Shown here one piece after another: positions 8,888 to 17,269 of a DNA stretch of 64,000 bases. The position numbers and the translations under genes are program-made. The number at the start of each line of letters is the position of its first letter. Position 1 is the first letter of the stretch. Origin of the DNA: Candidatus Cryptobacteroides excrementipullorum (GTDB taxonomy: Bacteria > Bacteroidota > Bacteroidia > Bacteroidales > UBA932); assembly GCA_017695065.1 (NCBI GenBank), contig JADILZ010000018.1, positions 30,427 through 94,426 of the forward strand, in the 5' to 3' direction. Below the pieces are notes generated by a model. The model was given only the letters and a program-made list of their open reading frames with translations, was not told the origin of the DNA and did no database searches.

Positions 8888-10669
8888 CTACTCTACGAAA
8901 GCGATGACCTCGCCCTTGGCCACCATGTCGCCCTGCTTAGAGCAGATGGCCACGATGCGCCCGCTTACGGCAGGAATGACTTCCTCCATCCCGTAATAAG
9001 TCTGGACGTAGCTCATAGCCTTCCCGGCCTCGACCTCAGTCCCGACAACCGGAGCTGTGGAAGCGTCATCAACATCCACCTGCCAGATCAGCTGGCCCTT
9101 AACAGGAGCCTGGACTGCCGTAGCCTTAGGATATTTCTCGGCAATCTTTTCCACATCATACTTAGGCACCTCCACCACAGGGCGGGTGATGACTATAGGT
9201 GCGCCGGCCTTTTCCTTCGCAGCCTCAAGGTCTTTCTTGAAACGCTCCTTGGCTATGCCGCTCTTGTAATCGCGGTACTGCCTCTCGTGCATGGCAAACT
9301 CGAAGAGCTCCTCGTCATCCTCCCCGAAGTCCCAGCCTTCCTCTGTCATCATCTGGCGATACTTGTCCAGCTCGTCCGGGAACGCATCCTGAGGATTTCC
9401 GGTGTAGAACTCCAGGCCCTTGCTCTTGGCAAGCTCAACAAGCTCCGGTGCCAGCTCGCCAGGAAGACGGCCCATCTTGCCGAGTATCATGTTCCATGTG
9501 TCCTTGTCGATGGTGGTCCACCTCGGCTGGCCCTTGAGGATGTTCATGAGATTCATCAGGGCGGTATTCTTCACATACTGGCTGAACGGAGTCACAAGTG
9601 GCGGATAGCCCAGACGAGGCCATACGTACTCTACCTCCTGGAAAAGCATCACCATCAGCTCGTCAAGGGTAAGTTCCTTCTTGCCCTGTGCGCGCAGCGA
9701 TGCGTTGATGGCACCATGGAAGCCTTTCAAGTCGGCCATCATCGAGCCCATCATCCCGCCCGGAAGGCCGCAACCCACCAGCAGAGAACTCATGTGCGAG
9801 TTGTTAGGGTCAATCCAGTATCCGAGGAAGTCGTCTATGAACTTCTGGGTCAGGCGGCGCACTTCCATGTATGCGTTCATGTTCAGGTCCTTGACAAGGA
9901 AACCGTCGGCCTTCATCATCTCACGGATGGTAATGACATCCGGATGCACCTTGCCCCAGGAAAGCGGCTCGACTGCCACATCCAGATAGTCGGCACCGGC
10001 ACGTGCCACCTCCAGCATCGAAGCCGGAGAGAAACCCGGGCCTGTGTGACCGTGGTACTGGACCTTGATATGAGGATATTTCTTCTTTATCGAAGAAGTG
10101 AGCTTTCCGAGGAACGTAGGACGTCCGATACCGGCCATGTCCTTGAGGCATATCTCATCGCAGCCGTATTCGACCACCTTGTCAACTATGCCCATATAGT
10201 ATTCCACAGTGTGGATAGGGGAATTGGTGATGGAAAGGGCCACCTGGGAAATCATTCCCCCTTTCTTTGCATACTCCACCGAAAGACGGAGGTTCCTGTG
10301 GTCATTGAGCCCGCAGAAAGACCTCGAGATGTTTGTTCCCTGCTTGCATTTCACCTTATACATGAGTTCCCTGACATCTGCTGGTACAGGATTCATCCTC
10401 AATGCATTGAGACCTCTCTCCAGCATGTGTGTCTGGATTCCCGCCTTGTTGAAAGGGGCAGTCCATTCGCGGACGGCCTTGTTCGGGTTCTCCCCGAAAA
10501 GGAGATTCACCTGCTCGAAGGCTCCGCCGTTGGTCTCCACCCTGTCAAAGCACCCCATGTCTATGATAGCAGGTGCCACTTCCTTAAGCTGGCTCACTGT
10601 CGGCACATATTTGCCCGAAGACTGCCACATGTCCCTGTAAACCAGGGAAAATTTTATTTCTCTTGCCAT
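8888..10669 (-). CDS. Oxaloacetate decarboxylase alpha / pyruvate carboxylase subunit B-like protein without biotin lysine
   Basis: The 593 residues carry an HMGL-like carboxyltransferase domain (about 1-290) with RDMWQSS, the LKDMAG lysine and the metal-binding HGHTGPG. A PYC_OADA region and a C-terminal barrel-sandwich domain (about 525-593) follow. The C-terminal domain should present biotin on the Lys of an AMKM motif. Here the aligned segment reads TYYGMEE with no lysine, so neither biotin nor lipoate can attach at the usual place. No membrane decarboxylase subunits (OadB/OadG) lie nearby. It may decarboxylate or transcarboxylate with a separate carrier, or do something else. The family is certain; the reaction is not. 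Confidence 0.85.
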   Translation of the reverse strand: MAREIKFSLVYRDMWQSSGKYVPTVSQLKEVAPAIIDMGCFDRVETNGGAFEQVNLLFGENPNKAVREWTAPFNKAGIQTHMLERGLNALRMNPVPADVRELMYKVKCKQGTNISRSFCGLNDHRNLRLSVEYAKKGGMISQVALSITNSPIHTVEYYMGIVDKVVEYGCDEICLKDMAGIGRPTFLGKLTSSIKKKYPHIKVQYHGHTGPGFSPASMLEVARAGADYLDVAVEPLSWGKVHPDVITIREMMKADGFLVKDLNMNAYMEVRRLTQKFIDDFLGYWIDPNNSHMSSLLVGCGLPGGMMGSMMADLKGFHGAINASLRAQGKKELTLDELMVMLFQEVEYVWPRLGYPPLVTPFSQYVKNTALMNLMNILKGQPRWTTIDKDTWNMILGKMGRLPGELAPELVELAKSKGLEFYTGNPQDAFPDELDKYRQMMTEEGWDFGEDDEELFEFAMHERQYRDYKSGIAKERFKKDLEAAKEKAGAPIVITRPVVEVPKYDVEKIAEKYPKATAVQAPVKGQLIWQVDVDDASTAPVVGTEVEAGKAMSYVQTYYGMEEVIPAVSGRIVAICSKQGDMVAKGEVIAFVE

Positions 10670-10710
10670 AAATACGATTTGTTCGACAATTTAACGGTTA
10701 ATAAACTATC

Positions 10711-10743
10711 AGGCTGTACGACGGCCTCACGGCCAACCAGCCT
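10711..10743 (-). promoter_or_regulatory. Hairpin in the leader of the decarboxylase-like gene
   Basis: AGGCTG and CAGCCT arms (10711-10716, 10738-10743) enclose a nested GGCC-GTGA-GGCC. The hairpin lies between the -7 box at 10745-10752 and the ATG at 10669, and it also follows the SDR stop. It may be an SDR terminator (the following T-tract is weak) or a 5' leader structure. Confidence 0.35.
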
Positions 10744-10744
10744 G

Positions 10745-10752
10745 CAAATATA
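10745..10752 (-). promoter_or_regulatory. -7 box upstream of the decarboxylase-like gene
   Basis: The minus strand shows TATATTTG, a perfect TAnnTTTG match, about 75 nt before the start codon. No clear TTTG is found at the expected -33 distance, so the promoter call rests on the -7 element alone. Confidence 0.4.
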
Positions 10753-10762
10753 ATGGTTTTTA

Positions 10763-11617
10763 TCAAACATCCATCCTGATAGGCTCCAGAAGTCTGTATA
10801 TCCAAGCAAGTACAGGGTCCGGAAGGATGGTCACGACCGGCTTGAAAATATGGTTCAGAACACCCGGCATTATACCCTTGCGCCTTCTGAACATGGCCCG
10901 GAGAGCCTTTTCTACGGCCTTTTCAGCAGGTATCATGATACGCAGATTACGGGCGAGCCTGCGGTATGAAGGCTTGAGGTTGAAAAGCGGGGTGTCAACA
11001 GCCCCGAAGTATGCGTTGGTCACACTCACCCCCGTTCCCCGGCATTCCACCCTCAACGCCCGGGAAAAATCCTTGACGAAACGCTTGGTAGAAGCATACA
11101 TCCCGAGGCCCGGCCACGGAATCCACGCCGCAAGTGACGAGACATTGAGCACATATCCGCATCCGCGTTCCTTCATCTGCGGGACGAATTCCCGGCATAG
11201 CATCAGCGGGGTGTAGTCATGTACCATCACCATGCGGGAGAGGGCCCTCGGGGAAGTCTCCGCTATACCCTGGTAGTAGAAAAGGCCCGCGTTGTTGACC
11301 AGCACCTCCACATCACATCCGTTCTGCCTTGAGAACCCGGCCACTCTTGCGGCGGCATCCTGCTGTGAAAGGTCCTGCACCAGAGTAAGGACCCTGAAAG
11401 ATGACTTGTATGGTATCCGCCAGTCGGACAGCCCTGCCACCTCAGCCCGTATGGCGTCGGCAGTTTCCTCAAGTTTCTGCCCGTTTATGTCTATGACAAT
11501 GAGGCTGTATCCCGAAAGGGCCAGCCGTCGGGCATACAGCCGGCCCATCCCTGATGCCGCACCGGTGACTACGGCGTAGCTCCTGTATTCCCTGAAATTC
11601 TTGGTATCAATGTCCAT
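10763..11617 (-). CDS. Short-chain dehydrogenase/reductase (SDR)
   Basis: The product is 284 residues. It has the classical Rossmann dinucleotide motif TGAASGMG (18-25), VDINGQKL after beta-2, the NNAG motif, and a catalytic Ser plus Tyr-x-x-x-Lys (SSLAAW...YASTK). It reduces or oxidises a carbonyl/alcohol with NAD(P)(H). The substrate cannot be read from sequence, but the hydrophobic C-terminal part resembles membrane-associated lipid or steroid SDRs. The gene is divergent from the Fur-family regulator (193-nt gap), and no operon partner is evident. Confidence 0.88.
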   Translation of the reverse strand: MDIDTKNFREYRSYAVVTGAASGMGRLYARRLALSGYSLIVIDINGQKLEETADAIRAEVAGLSDWRIPYKSSFRVLTLVQDLSQQDAAARVAGFSRQNGCDVEVLVNNAGLFYYQGIAETSPRALSRMVMVHDYTPLMLCREFVPQMKERGCGYVLNVSSLAAWIPWPGLGMYASTKRFVKDFSRALRVECRGTGVSVTNAYFGAVDTPLFNLKPSYRRLARNLRIMIPAEKAVEKALRAMFRRRKGIMPGVLNHIFKPVVTILPDPVLAWIYRLLEPIRMDV

Positions 11618-11754
11618 AACAGATCCTGTTCAATTTTCGTCAATGACCTTGCAGAGCGGCACCTCAGCTGTCCCCGGAATGTCTCCGGCATGCCGGGAAA
11701 TGCTGTGCGCCAGGCCCGGGAAAGGTTTTTCTAAATTGGAATTTTTCAATTTTA

Positions 11755-11786
11755 TTTGGCCCAAGCACAAATTATTCCTAATTTTG
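11755..11786 (+). promoter_or_regulatory. Promoter of the Fur-family gene
   Basis: TTTG (11755-11758) and TAATTTTG (11779-11786) are separated by 20 nt, a full Bacteroidetes promoter match. Transcription would begin about 20 nt before the ATG at 11811, which supports that start over upstream in-frame codons. Confidence 0.65.
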
Positions 11787-11810
11787 CCGCCCGGAATATT
11801 TTGCAAAGAT

Positions 11811-12302
11811 ATGACCAATTCCAGAAATATTAATATAGAAACGTTCAAAACTGCACTGAAACGGCAAGGCCTGAAGGCAACGCCGCAGAGAATCGCCGTG
11901 CATGAGGCAATGATGAAGCTCGGACATGCATCGGCGGATATGGTCACGGACGAGATCCGGAAAGCCGGGACCACCAAGGTGACTGTGGCCTCGGTCTATA
12001 ATATACTGTCAAACCTCGCCCTGCTCGGGATATACGACCACAGGATGAGTTCAAACAACAAGATGTACTTCGATGTGAACACATTCCGTCACCTCCACAT
12101 ATATGACTGTGAAAACCACGAGTTCAAGGACATCATGGACGAGGAACTGATGGAGCTTGTGGAAAAGCACCTCAGGGGAAGACGTTTCAAAGGCTACAAG
12201 ATCGAGCAGATAGACATCCAGCTCATAGGACGCCCGAGCAGGAGGAGGGTGAAGACGGCAGGGCTGAGGACTTCGGAGACAAGACAAATATCTGAAAAAT
12301 GA
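11811..12302 (+). CDS. Fur-family transcriptional regulator
   Basis: The 163-residue product has the winged-helix N-terminal domain (LKRQGLKATPQRIAVHEAM...KVTVASVYNILSNLALLGI) typical of Fur/PerR/Zur. The dimerisation domain is present, but only one cysteine is seen there (DCENHEF) in place of the paired CxxC structural-zinc motifs. The tail is basic (RRRVKTAGLRTS). It is probably a PerR-like peroxide or metal sensor acting as a repressor; which metal is unknown. Its stop overlaps the start of the next gene (ATGA), so the two are co-translated. The ATG at 11811 is chosen from the promoter position and family alignment. Confidence 0.9.
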   Translation: MTNSRNINIETFKTALKRQGLKATPQRIAVHEAMMKLGHASADMVTDEIRKAGTTKVTVASVYNILSNLALLGIYDHRMSSNNKMYFDVNTFRHLHIYDCENHEFKDIMDEELMELVEKHLRGRRFKGYKIEQIDIQLIGRPSRRRVKTAGLRTSETRQISEK

Positions 12303-13093
12303 CAGTACCTGGAATATCCATGCTCAGGAAAACTGCTGCAGCGGCTGCACTACTGTTACTGTTCTCTTCCGTCCATGCCTCGGCGCAGTATTTCAATCCC
12401 AACGGTTTCCGTAACAACATAGAGGTAAGCGCAGGCTTCCAGAGCGACTTCAGAAGCGGGGAAGGAGCCGACCTGAGGCTCGACATCACATATGGAAGGT
12501 TCTACAGACACGGCCTCGGCTTCAGGGCCGGCGCATGCTATATGCTCAGCAATGTCGGGATAGACCATGCAGCGGGGCTGCCTGTCGCATTTGCATGGAG
12601 ATCAAAGGTCTGGGGATTCGAGGACCAGTATAAGGAGGCAGCCGTGAACGCGCTGGATACGGATACCGGGGCTTTTGACATGGAAAACTACTACTATTCG
12701 GACTACAACTATGATGATGCATTGAAAAACGACCTTGCATCCAGATTCCTCACATTCATAACCAGCCTCATATCAAGGGTTGAACTGTTTACCGGAGTGA
12801 CACCGGGATATATCTTCGGTGAGGACCATCTGCACTGGACATCCATGTCCGGAGTGAACCTCGGGGAACCGTTCCAGAGAGGGACAGTCTCTCCGCACGC
12901 CTTCTTCCTTTCAGCAGATGCAGGCTTGAGCCTGGTGATACGTATCTGGAGGATGTCCATAAATGTCACTCCGGCAGTACACTACTATATCACAGACAAT
13001 TACAGACTTTACAATGCTGCCCTGAAACAGGACCTGTCTTCACCTGTACGGTGGCAGATGTCCCTTAGCGGCGGAGTGAACTTCATGTTCTGA
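12299..13093 (+). CDS. Predicted outer-membrane beta-barrel protein
   Basis: The 264-residue protein has a signal peptide (hydrophobic run AAAAALLLLFSS, cleavage near ASAQ). Alternating, aromatic-rich strands follow, and the last residue is Phe (VNFMF), the usual barrel-assembly signal. No conserved family was recognised. It overlaps the Fur-family gene by four bases, so its expression should follow that regulator. A role in metal handling or envelope stress is possible, but this rests only on context. A second Met at residue 8 (MLRKTAAAAALL) would give a more typical signal peptide. Confidence 0.75.
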   Translation: MTVPGISMLRKTAAAAALLLLFSSVHASAQYFNPNGFRNNIEVSAGFQSDFRSGEGADLRLDITYGRFYRHGLGFRAGACYMLSNVGIDHAAGLPVAFAWRSKVWGFEDQYKEAAVNALDTDTGAFDMENYYYSDYNYDDALKNDLASRFLTFITSLISRVELFTGVTPGYIFGEDHLHWTSMSGVNLGEPFQRGTVSPHAFFLSADAGLSLVIRIWRMSINVTPAVHYYITDNYRLYNAALKQDLSSPVRWQMSLSGGVNFMF

Positions 13094-13106
13094 AACAAAG
13101 CAGGCC

Positions 13107-14204
13107 TCATGCAAGGGACGCATATACTTTCTCCAGTGCAAGTGCACTCTTACGCCAGTCGAACAGTCTGAGACGCTCTCTGCCACGTTCCTTCATCTTC
13201 ATGCACAGGTACTTGTTCTCCAGGCATAAGGACACTGCCTCACAGAGAGATTCCGCATCTCCTGGGGTGAAATAAAGAGCGGCATCGTCAGCCACCTCCT
13301 GAAAACAGCTCGCATCCGCAAGGACAACAGGGCATCCGGCCCGGAATGCCTCGAGCACGGGCAGTCCGAATCCCTCATAAAGGGACGGGAACACAAATGC
13401 CTCGGCATGCATGTAGAGAGAAAGGAGCTGCGCATCGGAGGCCTTCATTGCAGTGACCCTTCCGAGCATCCCCATTTCCGCCAACGCCTTCTTCTCCGAC
13501 GGAAGGAGGGCATCTCCGACACAGACTATGGACAAATCCTTCACCTTGTCGGCCAATGGCTTGAGATTCCTGACGAAAGGCATGAAATTCTTGTATCCGC
13601 CCCGTCTCCCGACATACAGGAGATACCTGGAAGGCCATGGACCGTCTTCCGGGACCAGGTCCTTGAAGGATGTCCCGTGATAAATCACGGAAATCTTCGC
13701 CGGATCTATTTCAGGATATATGGAAAGTATGTCCTTCCGTGTGTTCTGCGACACAGCGATTATATGGTCAGACTCGAATATCTGGCGCTTCTTCTCGGCA
13801 ATGACCCTGCGGCTGAAATCCGACGGGAAAATCTCCTGGATCATGTCATGGACCGTAACCACCACAGGCCTGTCCGGCCTCTTCATATCGAAGAAGTAGC
13901 ACCCGTAGTATGTAGGATGGAGAATGTCATATTCCTGACAGACAATATCATGCTCGGAATACGCCTTGTTGACGCGGTCAAGGGCCGAGACCAGTATCTT
14001 TCTCCCGCGGAAACTGAAATCATAGTCCACGACATTACGGACAAAAAGCCTGTCCTCCCCGGAGATGTACATGTTCCTGTTGAATTTCAGGGAGACAACG
14101 GGCTCGGTCTCAGGAGAGAAATTACGGAAAAGCTCGGCGAAATACCGTGTTATCCCGCCGGCTCTCTGCGTGGAGAATTTCTGATAGTCGTACAATACCC
14201 TCAT
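13107..14204 (-). CDS. GT4-family glycosyltransferase
   Basis: The 365-residue protein has the GT-B fold. The C-terminal half carries ISVIYHG, LLYVGRRGGYKN and the donor-site motif EGFGLPVLEAFRAGCPVVLAD, typical of GT4 enzymes that use nucleotide sugars. The start is set at MRVLYDYQKF because sequence upstream of it is basic, non-conserved and would overlap bcp. Its start lies 16 nt after the bcp stop. Acceptor and sugar cannot be told; cell-surface polysaccharide or glycoprotein synthesis is likely. Confidence 0.88.
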   Translation of the reverse strand: MRVLYDYQKFSTQRAGGITRYFAELFRNFSPETEPVVSLKFNRNMYISGEDRLFVRNVVDYDFSFRGRKILVSALDRVNKAYSEHDIVCQEYDILHPTYYGCYFFDMKRPDRPVVVTVHDMIQEIFPSDFSRRVIAEKKRQIFESDHIIAVSQNTRKDILSIYPEIDPAKISVIYHGTSFKDLVPEDGPWPSRYLLYVGRRGGYKNFMPFVRNLKPLADKVKDLSIVCVGDALLPSEKKALAEMGMLGRVTAMKASDAQLLSLYMHAEAFVFPSLYEGFGLPVLEAFRAGCPVVLADASCFQEVADDAALYFTPGDAESLCEAVSLCLENKYLCMKMKERGRERLRLFDWRKSALALEKVYASLA

Positions 14205-14220
14205 GCCAGTCCGGGTCCTT

Positions 14221-14667
14221 TCAGCCGAGTATCTGGGCGGCGTGGTTCTTGGTGTCCACTTTCTCGATGACCCGCTCCAGAGTACCGTCCTCGGCAAAGA
14301 TGAATGTCCTGCGGAGTGTCCCGACAGTAACCTTCCCGCACATCTTCTTCTCTCCCCATGCTCCGAAATCCTGGAGCATCTTCGTGGACTTGTCGGAAAG
14401 GAGAGTGAACGGCAGAGAATTCTTCTCTATGAACTTCCTGTGTGACGCATCACTGTCCTTGCTGACACCCACCACGGTATATCCGGCAGCAGTCAGGGCA
14501 CCGTAGCCGTCCCTGAGGCTGCATGCCTCCGCCGTGCAGCCCGGGGTGCTGTCCTTCGGGTAGAAATAAATAACTGTCTTCCTGCCGATGAAATCCGATG
14601 ACCTCACCGTTTTCCCGTCCTGGTCAACGACCTCGAAATCGGGCATCTTGTCTCCTGGTTTCAACAT
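14221..14667 (-). CDS. bcp: Thioredoxin-dependent thiol peroxidase (Bcp/PrxQ)
   Basis: The 148-residue peroxiredoxin has the motif DSTPGCTAEACSLRD, giving a peroxidatic Cys44 and a resolving Cys49 spaced by four residues as in the alpha-2 PrxQ subtype. It reduces hydrogen peroxide and organic hydroperoxides in the cytoplasm using thioredoxin. Length and motifs are normal. It is followed by the GT4 gene and lies after upp (81-nt gap). Confidence 0.95.
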   Translation of the reverse strand: MLKPGDKMPDFEVVDQDGKTVRSSDFIGRKTVIYFYPKDSTPGCTAEACSLRDGYGALTAAGYTVVGVSKDSDASHRKFIEKNSLPFTLLSDKSTKMLQDFGAWGEKKMCGKVTVGTLRRTFIFAEDGTLERVIEKVDTKNHAAQILG

Positions 14668-14748
14668 GGTTCAAACAAATTTTTCCGAAAGGTATCATTA
14701 ATTTTGAAAAATTCAAAACTGCACTTCATGCGCCCCTTCCGTACCGTG

Positions 14749-15402
14749 TCATTTCTTGTCCCCGTAAGCCAGGTCGCCGGCATCGCCCAGACCAGGGACT
14801 ATATATGAATGGCTCGTGAGCTCCTCGTCCATGGTCGCCACCCAGAGGGTCACACCCTGTGCCGGCATGTGCTTCTGGAGATACTCCACGGCGTAAACGC
14901 TCGAGACAGGGCACACAAGATGCGTGTGGGACGGAGTCCCGTCATCAAGCAGCCTGTTGTAGGCTATCTCCAGCGACGCCCCGGTAGCCAGCATGGTATC
15001 GGCAAGTATCAGGACTTTCCCGTCAAGGTCCGGAGCAGTGACATATTCGATATTGATGTGGAAATCATCACCTTTGTCGTATTTCCTGTACGCGGCGACA
15101 AACGCGTTCTGTGCGTTGTCGAAATAGTCGAGGATGCCCTTGTGGAGCGGCAGTCCGGCCCTGAGGATAGTGGCCACCACGACAGGGTCGTCATGAGTCC
15201 TGACCCTGGCTATGCCAAGAGGAGTCTCCACCTGCTTTTCCGAATAGCGGAGCCTCCGGCTTATCTCATAGGCAAATATGTTGCCTACTTTTTCAAGGTT
15301 CGCTCTGAAACGCATGCTGTCTTTCTGTACGTTCCTGTCACGCATCTGGGCTATGAACTTGTTGAGGATAGAATCCGTCTCGCCGAGGTTGATAATTTCC
15401 AT
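14749..15402 (-). CDS. upp: Uracil phosphoribosyltransferase
   Basis: The 217-residue enzyme converts uracil and PRPP to UMP in pyrimidine salvage. The PRPP loop is LILADTMLATGAS and the uracil-binding C-terminus is YIVPGLGDAGDLAYG. The full domain is present with ordinary length. The prs gene for PRPP synthesis is 24 kb away. Confidence 0.96.
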   Translation of the reverse strand: MEIINLGETDSILNKFIAQMRDRNVQKDSMRFRANLEKVGNIFAYEISRRLRYSEKQVETPLGIARVRTHDDPVVVATILRAGLPLHKGILDYFDNAQNAFVAAYRKYDKGDDFHINIEYVTAPDLDGKVLILADTMLATGASLEIAYNRLLDDGTPSHTHLVCPVSSVYAVEYLQKHMPAQGVTLWVATMDEELTSHSYIVPGLGDAGDLAYGDKK

Positions 15403-15449
15403 GATAATTCAGTTTTGATCTGCTAAGATACAACTTTAATCCGGATTTT

Positions 15450-16142
15450 CTACCTGCCTGCCACCTCCACCCTCTCGTTTGCAAAACTGTAGAAGCGGTC
15501 ATCGGCTATGATTATATGGTCCAGGAGCGATATGCCGAAGGTCTCGGCGGCTTTCCGCAGAATGCCTGTCTGGCGTATGTCGCTCGAGCCGGGCTGAGGG
15601 TTTCCGGAAGGATGGTTGTGCACGAGGATAATACCGCTCGCAAGCCTCTCGAGTGCACTTTTCATCACCAGCCTGACATCGATTACAGTGGCATCGAGCC
15701 CTCCTGTACTGACACATTCCTTTCCTATGATGTAATTCGCCCTGTTCAGATAGATGACCCAGCACTCCTCGTGCCGGAGCGCCCTCATTCTATGTACCAT
15801 GGTCCTGTATATCATCGAAGGGTCGGTTATCGACACTTTTTCCACTGTATCCGCTTCCGAAAAACACCTTCTCCCCAGTTCGAAAGCGGCCGTTACCGCT
15901 GCTGCCTTGTCAGGGCCAATCCCGCTGATCCTGCACATCTGCCTCACCGGCATGCGGGAAAGCGCCAGGAGGCTGTCCCCCGCAGAATGGAGGAGCATCC
16001 GCGCTATATCCACGGCATTCCACTTCCCGCTGCCGGTCCTTATGAGTATGGCCGCAAGTTCGGCATTGCTCAAAGCCCCTGCACCTTTCTCAAGCATCTT
16101 CTCACGAGGCCTGTCATCCTGTCCGAGTTCCTTTATCTTCAT
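15450..16142 (-). CDS. radC: RadC/JAB-domain DNA-repair-associated protein
   Basis: The 230-residue product has an N-terminal UPF0758 region (MKIKELGQDDRPREKML, LSNAELAAILIRTG), a helix-hairpin-helix (ISGIGPDKAAAV) and a C-terminal JAB/MPN metalloprotease-like domain with HNHPSGNPQPGSSD as zinc-binding motif. Its biological role is uncertain in all bacteria despite the name. The start at 16142 is chosen because the longer open frame would run through the lspA terminator. A -7 box TATTTTTG lies at 16156-16163. Confidence 0.93.
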   Translation of the reverse strand: MKIKELGQDDRPREKMLEKGAGALSNAELAAILIRTGSGKWNAVDIARMLLHSAGDSLLALSRMPVRQMCRISGIGPDKAAAVTAAFELGRRCFSEADTVEKVSITDPSMIYRTMVHRMRALRHEECWVIYLNRANYIIGKECVSTGGLDATVIDVRLVMKSALERLASGIILVHNHPSGNPQPGSSDIRQTGILRKAAETFGISLLDHIIIADDRFYSFANERVEVAGR

Positions 16143-16155
16143 TGGTTTTTTCGCA

Positions 16156-16163
16156 CAAAAATA
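16156..16163 (-). promoter_or_regulatory. -7 box of radC
   Basis: The minus strand reads TATTTTTG, a TAnnTTTG match, 14 nt before the radC ATG and just after the lspA terminator. No TTTG is at the expected -33 spacing. Confidence 0.4.
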
Positions 16164-16181
16164 AAGGCAGCAGACAAAAAA

Positions 16182-16206
16182 AGTCCCGGATAGATACCCC
16201 GGGACT
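16182..16206 (-). terminator. Intrinsic terminator after lspA
   Basis: AGTCCCGG (16182-16189) and CCGGGACT (16199-16206) form an 8-bp GC-rich stem, followed on the minus strand by a T-run. The plus-strand side also has a T-run, so it may act both ways. It ends the ileS-dksA-like-lspA operon. Confidence 0.85.
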
Positions 16207-16224
16207 CCGTTTTTTTCTCTTTTT

Positions 16225-16824
16225 TCAGCTTTTTTCCGAATCTTTATGTCCTCCGCTTTCCTTGGAGAAGAACCTGAACTGGAAAAACAGCAGATACAAG
16301 GCTCCGCACGTGACACAACTGTCGGCGAAATTGAACACTGGAGCGAAGAAACGGAACGGATGTCCGCCAATAAGCGGCATCCAGTCAGGAAAGACAGTGT
16401 CGATGATAGGGAAATAGAACATGTCCACCACATGGCCGAACATGAACGGGGCATAATCCCATATAAGTCCGTAAAAGAAACAGTCGATTATGTTTCCCAT
16501 GGCCCCGGCTGTTATCATCGTCAGCCCCACAGTCACACCGAACGGTGTGTCACCCTTCTTCAGGAGACGGTTTATCCACCATACCAGGAAGCCGAAGAGC
16601 ACAATCCGGAACAACGACAACAGGAACTTGCCCACTGCCCCGCCGAACTTCATGCCGAAAGCCATTCCTTCGTTCTCTATATAATAAATCTGGAACCAGT
16701 CTCCGAATACATGGATACTCTCCCCTATCGACATGTTGGTCTTGACAAGCACCTTGATCACCTGGTCTATCACGACCAGAAGTACACCAAGGACTATCAG
16801 GAACTTTCCTTTTGAAATCTTCAT
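16225..16824 (-). CDS. lspA: Lipoprotein signal peptidase (signal peptidase II)
   Basis: The 199-residue membrane protein cleaves signal peptides of prolipoproteins in the inner membrane. Four hydrophobic segments are visible. The catalytic aspartates are Asp114 (AGAMGNIID) and Asp168 (FNFADS). It starts 1 nt after the stop of the DksA-like gene, in an ileS-dksA-lspA order common in Bacteroidetes. It would process the several lipoproteins encoded in this window. Confidence 0.96.
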   Translation of the reverse strand: MKISKGKFLIVLGVLLVVIDQVIKVLVKTNMSIGESIHVFGDWFQIYYIENEGMAFGMKFGGAVGKFLLSLFRIVLFGFLVWWINRLLKKGDTPFGVTVGLTMITAGAMGNIIDCFFYGLIWDYAPFMFGHVVDMFYFPIIDTVFPDWMPLIGGHPFRFFAPVFNFADSCVTCGALYLLFFQFRFFSKESGGHKDSEKS

Positions 16825-16825
16825 C

Positions 16826-17245
16826 TTATTTGTTCTTGTTCAGCATCTCCTTCGCTTCCACGGTCAATGTGGCATGAGGGACAAGGCGGAGCCTCTCCTT
16901 CGGGATCAGCTTGCCAGTCACACGGCACACTCCGTAAGTCTTGTTCTCTATACGCACCAGCGCCGCCTCAAGGTTCTGTATAAACTTGTACTGTCTCTGT
17001 GCGAGCTGCCCCGCCTCTTCCTTGGAAAGAGTGGAGGCGCCTTCCTCCATCACCTTGAAAGTCGGGGATGTATCCTCGATGTCATTGCTTGATCCGTGAG
17101 TAACGACATCCCTTAGAGTCTTGTACTCCTTCTTGGCCTTTGCAAGCATGTCAAGGATAATCTCCTTGAACTCCTGCAGCTCCTCGTCACTGTAACGAAC
17201 CTTCACTTCTGGCTCATTGATGTTCTTTTCTTCAGCCATAATCAT
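16826..17245 (-). CDS. DksA/TraR-family protein with degenerate zinc finger
   Basis: The 139 residues form a coiled-coil N-terminal part and a TraR/DksA C-terminal fold. Of the four zinc cysteines of DksA only Cys107 remains (YGVCRVTGKLIP...ATLTVEAK); the others are Thr, Thr and Ala. This pattern is common among Bacteroidetes homologues, so it is probably functional without zinc. It is thought to bind the RNA polymerase secondary channel. It sits between ileS (24-nt gap) and lspA. A start at MAEEKN (17239) is also possible. Confidence 0.88.
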   Translation of the reverse strand: MIMAEEKNINEPEVKVRYSDEELQEFKEIILDMLAKAKKEYKTLRDVVTHGSSNDIEDTSPTFKVMEEGASTLSKEEAGQLAQRQYKFIQNLEAALVRIENKTYGVCRVTGKLIPKERLRLVPHATLTVEAKEMLNKNK

Positions 17246-17269
17246 GTATAGTTTTAGAGTTTGTATTAT

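Noticed and set aside
9287..10753. 488-codon plus-strand open frame opposite the decarboxylase-like gene
   Set aside because: Antisense shadow; His/Arg-rich composition typical of reversed coding sequence.
13107..14297. Longer start for the GT4 gene at 14297
   Set aside because: The extra 31 residues overlap bcp and have no similarity to GT4 enzymes.
16143..16454. N-terminal extension of RadC by 104 residues
   Set aside because: The extension crosses the lspA terminator and antisense-free lspA coding sequence and is unlike any RadC.
16826..17245. Degenerate zinc finger of the DksA-like protein as a defect
   Set aside because: The same cysteine losses are familiar from other Bacteroidetes members, so it is a lineage trait.
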